A stretch of DNA of 64,000 bases from Bog-756 sp963734395. GTDB lineage: Bacteria > Actinomycetota > Acidimicrobiia > Acidimicrobiales > RAAP-2. Shown piece by piece: positions 59,101 through 64,000 of the stretch (position 1 is its first letter; every line of letters begins with the position of its first letter). The stretch is taken from NCBI GenBank assembly GCA_963734395.1, contig CAVTGY010000002.1, forward strand, positions 992,001 to 1,056,000. The letters are read 5' to 3'. A model generated the notes under the pieces. The model ran no database searches. It saw nothing but the letters and a program-made list of their open reading frames with translations, and was not told the DNA's origin. The position numbers were made by a program, and so were the translations under genes.

Positions 59101-59322
59101 GGATATGGAACCAGGTGGTGTCCCAGGCAGGCCCCCACGAGCTGCCGATGGGGAACGGCTGGTATTCGGCCTTGAAGTGCCTCTTCGGCGTGGATCGGTT
59201 CGCCGTGGACGTGGAAGGCCGAGACGTCTACCGGAAACGTCGGCCCGCGACGGCCGGGGCGCACGTAATTCGTTGAGCACCCGCACTATCCGGCCGACGC
59301 GGATCGAGTCCTCCGGGCGCAC
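56176..59322 (-). CDS. GH38 alpha-mannosidase (many frameshifts; 3' end approximate)
   Basis: Over 1,000 residues in roughly ten frame pieces. The N-terminal alpha-mannosidase domain begins RIVRVLNELRAPR and includes SSWGPAWDTTWFHILGTVP. The catalytic barrel holds SIIGHAHLDTAWLWPLRETV (zinc ligands His/Asp), WLPDVFGYSAALPQIMRRSG (the nucleophile Asp in PDVFG) and FLTQKLSWNQYNVLPHHSFL. Later come LLLHQFHDIIPGSGIHWVYD and a beta-rich C-terminal half ending EISPFEITTLKIEPV. It hydrolyses alpha-mannosides. The GTG at 59322 lies eight bases after TATACT, so the transcript is probably leaderless. The exact stop (56131-56178) is unclear because of shifts. Confidence 0.85.
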
Positions 59323-59336
59323 GCCGACTGAGTATA
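59323..59336 (-). promoter_or_regulatory. Probable promoter of the leaderless mannosidase transcript
   Basis: TATACT (59336 to 59331 on the minus strand) is followed by eight bases and the GTG start of the GH38 gene, so transcription would begin at or near the start codon. No clear -35 box is visible at the usual distance. Confidence 0.5.
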
Positions 59337-59381
59337 ACGAGCACTGGTCGGCACGCCCGGAGGTGCGAACCCGCAGGGACC

Positions 59382-59900
59382 CTAGGCCAGAATTCTCGTC
59401 CAGCCTTTGGCGACGGACGACATGAACAGGGTGGTGAGCTTCATCGACTGCTGGAGCCAGGCGTCGTCGGTCCGGATATAGGTGTCGTCCTCGTATCCGC
59501 ACATCCAGTAGGACGAACCGTCAGCAAGGCGGCATGGACAAAGCAGATCCCATCGCGCCGTGGCCCGGTCCCCGTTGACCTGTATCTGTGGTTTGACGAA
59601 CAGGTGGCGCGCAAAGGTGAGCGTGGGGGTGCGGAGCCGAGAAGCGATGGCTGGCGGCCGGTCGCCACTCCGAGCTGAGGACCTCCGTCCCAGATCGCGT
59701 CGACGGTGAACAGGTGCGGCGACCTGATCGGCGATATCTGCCAATGTGGCTTGGTCGACGAGGCTGCCGCCCGAGTACCTCCCGTCCAGCAACTCGCCGT
59801 AACGGGCCTTGAGCGCCTGTAGCTGAAGGATGTCCTCGCTGGCGTCGACACGTCGTCGCAGGGCGGCGACCTCGGCTGTCAGTTCCTCGATAGTGGGCAT
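59382..59900 (-). CDS. SnoaL-like/NTF2-fold protein (compensating frameshifts)
   Basis: About 172 residues starting ATG 59900 after AGGAGG (MPTIEELTAEVAALRRRVDA). The early helix EDILQLQALKARYGELLDGR is typical of SnoaL_4-type proteins. The middle is scrambled between about 59710 and 59640, where another frame gives LFTVDAIWDGGPQLGV. The end is clean: HLFVKPQIQVNGDRATARWD, a MCGYEDDTYIRTDDAWLQQS helix and a final strand. This NTF2-like cone fold binds small hydrophobic substrates, acting as dehydratase, isomerase or ring-hydroxylase small subunit. Downstream of the DUF302 gene on the same strand. Confidence 0.7.
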   Translation of the reverse strand: MPTIEELTAEVAALRRRVDASEDILQLQALKARYGELLDGRYSGGSLVDQATLADIADQVAAPVHRRRDLGRRSSARSGDRPPAIASRLRTPTLTFARHLFVKPQIQVNGDRATARWDLLCPCRLADGSSYWMCGYEDDTYIRTDDAWLQQSMKLTTLFMSSVAKGWTRILA

Positions 59901-59975
59901 CATTCCTCCTGGTACCGGCAGCATGGTGATCGACGAAGGGTGGGCAACCGATGACAGAAGGTGTGCCGAGGGTGC

Positions 59976-60382
59976 TCAGTCGACAAGGGCATCGGTGAGC
60001 GGGCCTATCCCCTCGAGACCGGCTGCCAATTCGTCGGTGAGGTGATGGCGGGTCGCCAGTGTCGTCGGGGTCGGTGTAGCTGATCTTGGTCTGACCCCCG
60101 TCGTCCCATATGAGCACCTTGAGAGGCAGATCGAGTGCGCTGAGGGGCGATGCTTGCATGACCGGAGTTCCGGCCCGTGGGCTGCCGAAGATGACCACCT
60201 TGGTATCGCGTAGTTCGAGTCCGCAACGCTTTGCTTCACCGCTGTGATCGACGACTGCAAACAACATCAGGTCCCGATTCCGGATCATGTCGGTGAGTCT
60301 GGCGACCAGCTGCGTCGACACTTCCCGATCCGGACTTGGTGATGATTCCGCCTTCATCGGCGGCGTTGGTTGCTTTGGCCAT
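59976..60382 (-). CDS. DUF302 domain protein (frameshifts)
   Basis: About 135 residues, start ATG 60382 with AGGAG upstream (MAKATNAADEGGIITKSGSG). After a frame change near 60325 it reads VARLTDMIRNRDLMLFAVVD then HSGEAKRCGLELRDTKVVIF, GSPRAGTPVMQASPLSALDL and PLKVLIWDDGGQTKISYTDP. A second change near 60065 gives LATRHHLTDELAAGLEGIGP. This matches DUF302, small alpha/beta proteins of unknown function often linked to stress or metal handling. It lies upstream of the SnoaL-like gene and is likely co-transcribed with it. Confidence 0.78.
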
Positions 60383-60683
60383 GAAGGAACTCTCCTACGA
60401 GCCCGCCAGCCATCGATCGACTCTCCACGTCGGACCGATGCCACAGCGACGGGATTGCGGTCGGGTCCCAGCCTACATTTGGGAGTTGGGGGACTTCGGT
60501 GGAATCCTCAGATCGGAATCGGACGGCGAACCGGCGGCCTCCCCAGGCACCCGTCGGACTAGTGTCGAAAGGATTCGGTCCCTCCACCGCATCCTGCTCC
60601 TGGCCAGGGTCTTCGTGCACCGTTCGAGGTTGCATGCACTGCTGCCGGTTCATGCAGACGATCCTCGGACCCTGTGAGGTCCT
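60383..60683. other. Intergenic stretch, nothing recognised
   Basis: Between the divergent DUF302 and glycosyltransferase genes. Frames here are short or lack recognisable sequence on both strands. CCTGTGAG occurs twice close together just before 60684. It probably holds the two promoters. Confidence 0.5.
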
Positions 60684-62351
60684 GTGAGCCCGACGGGGAC
60701 CAAGGCACTGCATCGAATGGCTCCGTCTCGTCCCATGGGGTCTCGGTTCGACCGACCGCAACTCGGCGGCGCCAAGGCGTGCTCTTCGGTGTGGCGCTGC
60801 TTATGCGTTTCGCTGATCGCAGCACTGATCCGACTGTGGATACTGGGTCATACGCCGGTCAATGCCGACGAGGCAATCGTCGGTTTGATGGCTCAGCAGA
60901 TCCTTCACGGCCATTTCTCGGCGTTCTATTGGGGACAGGACTACGGGGGGGTCGAACCGTACTTTGTCGCGGCGCTCTTCGCGATCTTCGGACAATCGGC
61001 GTTCGCACTGACCCTGTCGGCCGGCCTCCTGTCAGGAGTGGCAGCCATTCTGGTGTGGCGGATCGGAATTCGGATCGTCCCGCCGAGCGCTGCCGTCCGT
61101 GCTGCCGTGCTCTCGTGGATCTGGCCCGAATGCACCGTGTGGAATTCGACCCGGGAGTTCGGGTTCAGGCAGGCCACGTTGGTTCTGGGGCTGTGCGTCC
61201 TGCTCCAATGCCTTCGAATAGCACAGCGCCCGCGGCACGAGATGGACAATCGATATCGGCGATTGGGTCCTTCTCGGACTTGCCGTCGGCGTCGGATGGT
61301 GGTCGTCGCCCGAAATCGTGTACTTCTTGCTGCCAGGTGCCGTCGTCATCTTCGGTCGGGAGGGGAACCGAGCGAGTGGCCCGGCCTGGCCAAAAAGCTG
61401 GCAGCGGCCGCATGTGGCGCGGCCATCGGAGCCATTCCGTGGTTTGTGGCAAGTCTCGATGACCATTGGGGCACCCTTCAACGACCCATCGGGTCCTCGA
61501 TCCCCGGCAACACCTATGGATACCGGCTGGGTGTCTTCTTCAGCCACGTCCTTCCGATGATCCTGGGATTGAGGGTCGAGGGGAATGGCGCGTGGCTTGG
61601 ATCGCCGCTATTGGGAAAGACGCTCTACGCCGCTGCACTCGTCGGGATTGTGTTTGCACTCGCCGTCCTGGCGGTGAATCGCAGGCAGAGCTCGGTTCGT
61701 GGTCGTGTTTTGCGCGACGTTTCCGTTTCTCTACGCGGTGTTTCCTTCGGCGTGGTTCTGGAATGACGGGCGTTATGCGATCTATCTACCGCCGATCCTT
61801 GCGCTGGCCGTTGTGGGCGCAATTTGGGACTTGACCTCGGCGAGGACGGCCAGAGTGATCGTCGTCGGAATTCTGGCCTTGACCGTGGTGAGTACGGTCG
61901 TTTCGTTCAACGATGGGTTCGGCGCGTTGTCGTCGCAGAAACTACTCACGGGGTGGCATTCGAATCCGAACCCGTCGGTTACCGCTCTGGCTGCGACCCT
62001 CGTGCACGACGACGTTCACTCCGTCTATGGGTCGTACTGGGTGGCCTATGACCTGCAGTACCTATCGGGTGACCAGGTGACCGGATTCGCATTGGACAAC
62101 GTCCGGATTCCGGCCAATGCGAGGAACGTCGAGAGTGAATCGCCGTGCCGCATGGGTATTCGTGCCGTCTTCGCAAGAGGGGCTGGCCGCAGACCAATTG
62201 GGCATCGCGACCGATATGAATCCGGGAATGTGGACGCAACAGTCATTCGAGGCATGGCTCCACGCACGAGGGCGTCCCTTTTACGACGACGTCGGTCGAT
62301 CCGTTCGTGGTGGTGAGGCCGGAGCGAAATGTGCATCCTCCGGGGCTTTGA
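60684..62351 (+). CDS. Membrane glycosyltransferase, GT-C/ArnT-PMT type (several frameshifts)
   Basis: About 555 residues with many membrane helices. The start may be GTG 60684 or ATG 60717. The N-terminal part after the first helix reads LIRLWILGHTPVNADEAIVG, where the DE corresponds to the catalytic acidic motif of GT-C enzymes in the first extracytoplasmic loop. It continues ILHGHFSAFYWGQDYGGVEP, GDWVLLGLAVGVGWWSSPEI, FFSHVLPMILGLRVEG and VVFCATFPFLYAVFPSAWFW. Frame changes lie near 61230, 61340, 61690, 62145 and 62270. The C-terminus ends PFVVVRPERNVHPPGL. It probably transfers a lipid-linked sugar on the outer membrane face. Confidence 0.75.
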
Positions 62352-62435
62352 CCGGCCGCAGGGCACCCGCCCGGTGCGGTGCGGTCCAGTGCGGTGTAGG
62401 ACGATCTGGAGCCCGGTCCACTAGTCTGAGACCCC

Positions 62436-62609
62436 ATGGCACGAAGAAGCTCGCTCCGCAGCCAGCTCTATCGAGCCGCCAGGGATATGGGCAACGTCCA
62501 GGCCGCAGCCAAAGGCCCAAGTTCGTATGCCAAGCGTGTTGCTCGACGCAAGGTCTACCGGACGACCAATGGGCTGACTCAGAAGCTGCTGCGGGAATTC
62601 GGCTTGTAG
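62436..62609 (+). CDS. Small conserved basic protein (57 aa)
   Basis: A 57-residue protein MARRSSLRSQLYRAARDMGN, then VQAAAKGPSSYAKRVARRKV and YRTTNGLTQKLLREFGL. Its pattern, a short N-terminal basic start, A-R-D-M/L-G-N-V-x-A, K-G-P and a C-terminal helix, is one I recall as widespread in actinobacteria with no known function. TAGTCT lies eight bases before the ATG, suggesting a leaderless transcript. Clean frame. It probably binds nucleic acid or ribosomes, judging by charge alone. Confidence 0.75.
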   Translation: MARRSSLRSQLYRAARDMGNVQAAAKGPSSYAKRVARRKVYRTTNGLTQKLLREFGL

Positions 62610-62633
62610 GACTCGCTGCCGTACCGTGATCCC

Positions 62634-62852
62634 GTGGCCCACTATGCGGAGGCGTTTTCGGTGCAGCCCGGCCGGTGCTTCAGGTTCGTGCATGCCGGCA
62701 CGGGCCACGCCCAGCACTGCCCGGAGCCGGTCGTCCTCCACGGACAGTTCGTCGACGGTACGGGCAAGCAGTGGCAGGTGGATGCCTGCACCGGGCACGC
62801 CAAAGACCTGACCGCCGGTGGCACCGGGCAGGAGCGCACGCCGGGGCGCTAG
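62634..62852 (+). CDS. Small conserved cysteine/histidine-containing protein (72 aa)
   Basis: A 72-residue protein, GTG 62634 (VAHYAEAFSVQPGRCFRFVH), containing AGTGHAQHCPEPVVLHGQF and QWQVDACTGHAKDLTA. The C..H..C..H arrangement (Cys15, HAQHC, DAC..H) could bind a metal such as zinc. Similar small proteins with a DACxGHA end occur in actinobacteria, by recollection rather than search. It follows the 57-aa gene by 24 bp and may be read from the same or its own leaderless transcript (TACCGT is six bases upstream). Confidence 0.6.
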   Translation: MAHYAEAFSVQPGRCFRFVHAGTGHAQHCPEPVVLHGQFVDGTGKQWQVDACTGHAKDLTAGGTGQERTPGR

Positions 62853-63149
62853 GGGACGTCTCGAGAACAAGACGCCCTGACTAGCCGGATGGGGTCGGGG
62901 CACGATGCGGTCTCCTGGGCCCAAAGAAAAGCCGGGCCCGGAGCTCTTTGGCGGAAGACTCGACGGGCCCGACTTCTACTGATGAACAACGCATTGACCG
63001 CGGATGCCGTTGCAGCCAACCGCTGTCAGGGTACAGGCAGGACGCTAGGTGGAGCAGGCCACCGCCCGCCGGCATCCGAGTGAGCGATGGCCATCGAGTG
63101 GGCCCGCGCCATCTATGACCTCTATGTGGGGGCCTAGCACACCTCCAAC
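62853..63149. other. Intergenic stretch with a long inverted repeat, no gene recognised
   Basis: Between a small plus-strand gene and the 3' end of tmRNA. No convincing frame was found on either strand. It contains a 9-bp inverted repeat 60 bp apart, described separately. Confidence 0.5.
63001..63078. repeat. 9-bp inverted repeat enclosing 60 bp
   Basis: CGGATGCCG (63001-63009) and CGGCATCCG (63070-63078) are perfect complements. The interior contains a smaller stem GGTGGA-GCAG-GCCACC. It may be a structured RNA or a chance structure. Confidence 0.45.
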
Positions 63150-63175
63150 GATGCTCACGGTCTCCCCTGAGCATC
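63150..63175 (-). terminator. Stem-loop after tmRNA
   Basis: GATGCTCA and TGAGCATC pair across a 10-base loop, two bases beyond the mature tmRNA 3' end. This is the right place for a terminator or an end-processing hairpin. No T-run follows. Confidence 0.55.
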
Positions 63176-63177
63176 CT

Positions 63178-63525
63178 TGGAGGTGGCGGGAATCGAACCC
63201 GCGTCCTCCGGCTTCTCAATAGGCCTTCTCCGAGCGCAGCCGGTGTTGGGTTGTCGGGACCGATGCCGCTACCGGCGGCTGCATTGTTCCGTATCCGACT
63301 GAAGTGTCCCTAGCGGCTCGTCGGCGTTGCCAGCAGGGTAAGTCCCACTTGATGGCGCCCGGTTCCGGCCCGTGAGACTGAGACCGGTCGGACGTCGCAG
63401 TTTCTAGGCTGCGAGCGCGAGCTGAGGCTCGGCGTTTATTTTTTGTTCCGGCTCTTTAACGTGGCTCCGGAGACCACGGCTCGCTTCTCCTATATCGACG
63501 ACCAGAGTCGAAGCCTGTCACCCCC
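63178..63525 (-). ncRNA. ssrA: tmRNA (transfer-messenger RNA)
   Basis: 348 nt, freeing stalled ribosomes together with SmpB. The 5' end GGGGGTGACAGGCTTCGAC and the 3' end CGGGTTCGATTCCCGCCACC form the tRNA-like part. Acceptor halves GGGGGUG and CACCUCC pair with a G-U at the third position, as alanyl-tRNA synthetase requires. The 3' A is encoded and CCA is not. The tag frame ends GAGCCTCAGCTCGCGCTCGC then AGCCTAG, i.e. ...AEPQLALAA and stop. The resume codon is uncertain: a run of six A residues just upstream may be one base short, in which case the tag would read NKKINAEPQLALAA. Confidence 0.93.
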
Positions 63526-63603
63526 TGGGGTATCTCCAACGGCCGAACGCTCTGTTCAACGCCGCATGGCCATTGTACCGCCTGCCAATCGGGGAGATCC
63601 CGG
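63526..63603 (-). promoter_or_regulatory. Probable tmRNA promoter region
   Basis: Between smpB and ssrA. TTGAAC (63559 to 63554) lies 18 bases upstream of AGATAC (63535 to 63530), which ends four bases before the mature 5' end. TACAAT at 63577 to 63572 is another possible -10. Assignment by eye only. Confidence 0.35.
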
Positions 63604-64000
63604 TTACCGGCTCGATCCGCCCTTCGAGGCGGCGCGGGCCTCCCGGGCCGCCTCCCTGCTGGCGTCCCTGGTGGCAATGGCCTGGCGCTTGTCGTACTGC
63701 CGACGACCGCGGGCCAGGGCCAGGTCGACCTTCGCCCGTCCATCCTTGAAGTAGATCGACAACGGCACCATGGTCAGAGACTGCTGTTGTGACCGGCCCA
63801 TCCACTCGTCGATCTGGCGCCGATGCATGAGCAGCTTCCGGCGCCGATCTGGATCGTGAGCACCGAATCCGTTGGCCTGGGCGTAGGGGGGCACATGGAC
63901 GCCGAACAGCCACATCTCACCGTCGATGATCCGGGCGTAGGCATCCTGAAGGGCGATTCGACCGGCTCGCAGCGACTTCACCTCGGAACCCTGCAGGACG
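63604..64000 (-). CDS. smpB: SsrA-binding protein SmpB, N-terminus beyond window
   Basis: About 132 C-terminal residues of SmpB (full length about 150-160). The open frame continues upstream of GTG 63981 with LQGSEVKSLRAGRIALQDAY, the conserved core, so the true start lies outside the window. YARIIDGEMWLFGVHVPPYA, HDPDRRRKLLMHRRQIDEWM and LTMVPLSIYFKDGRAKVDLA are family blocks that form the beta barrel binding the tmRNA tRNA-like domain. The C-terminal tail AREARAASKGGSSR is the basic helix that enters the mRNA channel. It is immediately upstream of ssrA on the same strand. Confidence 0.95.
   Translation of the reverse strand, partial: VLQGSEVKSLRAGRIALQDAYARIIDGEMWLFGVHVPPYAQANGFGAHDPDRRRKLLMHRRQIDEWMGRSQQQSLTMVPLSIYFKDGRAKVDLALARGRRQYDKRQAIATRDASREAAREARAASKGGSSR

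Noticed and set aside
1486..62351. Widespread pseudogenes or a decaying genome
   Set aside because: Frame pieces keep conserved motifs and lack nonsense codons, and essential-type genes are affected as often as accessory ones.

Overview
The window is high-GC DNA from an actinobacterium. Mycothiol-linked enzymes (mycothiol S-conjugate amidase, a MshB-like deacetylase, a maleylpyruvate-isomerase-type DinB protein), three luciferase-like F420/flavin monooxygenases, a DUF2630 protein and several likely leaderless genes point to Actinomycetota. Acidimicrobiia or a relative is my best guess, from recall of family distributions rather than from a search. About half of the genes read cleanly. The others carry one to about ten apparent single-base frameshifts, including a housekeeping folate ligase, with homologous sequence continuing in the next frame and no clear in-frame nonsense codons. 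I read this as indel error in the assembly and annotate each as one gene with frameshifts noted.

Layout. 1-5.4 kb: pspA (partial), mca, an SCP2-like protein, a YdjC-type deacetylase, a luciferase-like monooxygenase and purE. 5.5-15.3 kb: a second luciferase-like enzyme, a DsbA-like protein, an alpha/beta hydrolase-nuclease-PAP2 run with a 4-bp overlap, DedA, a PIG-L deacetylase, a diguanylate cyclase, and an alkylation-repair pair (Ada/AlkA fusion plus Ogt). 15.3-20.3 kb: a four-gene catabolic operon (two amidohydrolases, SDR, acetoacetate-decarboxylase-like) divergent from a TetR gene, with a palindrome at the regulator start. 20.3-28.3 kb: GGDEF-EAL protein, MMPL transporter with divergent TetR and palindrome, tRNA-Gly(TCC), nitroreductase, RNA uracil methyltransferase, lipoprotein. 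28.3-33.9 kb: copper ATPase with an unusual C-terminal extension, copper chaperone, luciferase-like enzyme and a ferritin-like protein, all on one strand. 34-42.4 kb: two more GGDEF-EAL proteins around an IS5-type transposase, a GNAT and a quinone oxidoreductase. 42.4-46.6 kb: MFS exporter, Gfo/Idh/MocA dehydrogenase and a sphingosine-phosphate-lyase-like PLP enzyme. 46.6-53 kb: NlpC/P60 wall hydrolase with propeller-like repeats, then lipid-type catabolic genes (HSL hydrolase, two SDRs, SRPBCC protein, acyl-CoA dehydrogenase), DUF2630 and tRNA-Gly(CCC). 53-60.4 kb: PhyH dioxygenase, formate-THF ligase, GH38 alpha-mannosidase, SnoaL-like and DUF302 proteins. 60.7-64 kb: a membrane glycosyltransferase, two small conserved proteins, tmRNA (ssrA) and smpB (partial).

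Themes. Four cyclic-di-GMP proteins lie within 31 kb. Regulator-operator pairs control the catabolic operon and the MMPL exporter. Thiol and redox detoxification is spread through the window. I saw no CRISPR array, prophage, rRNA or replication origin.
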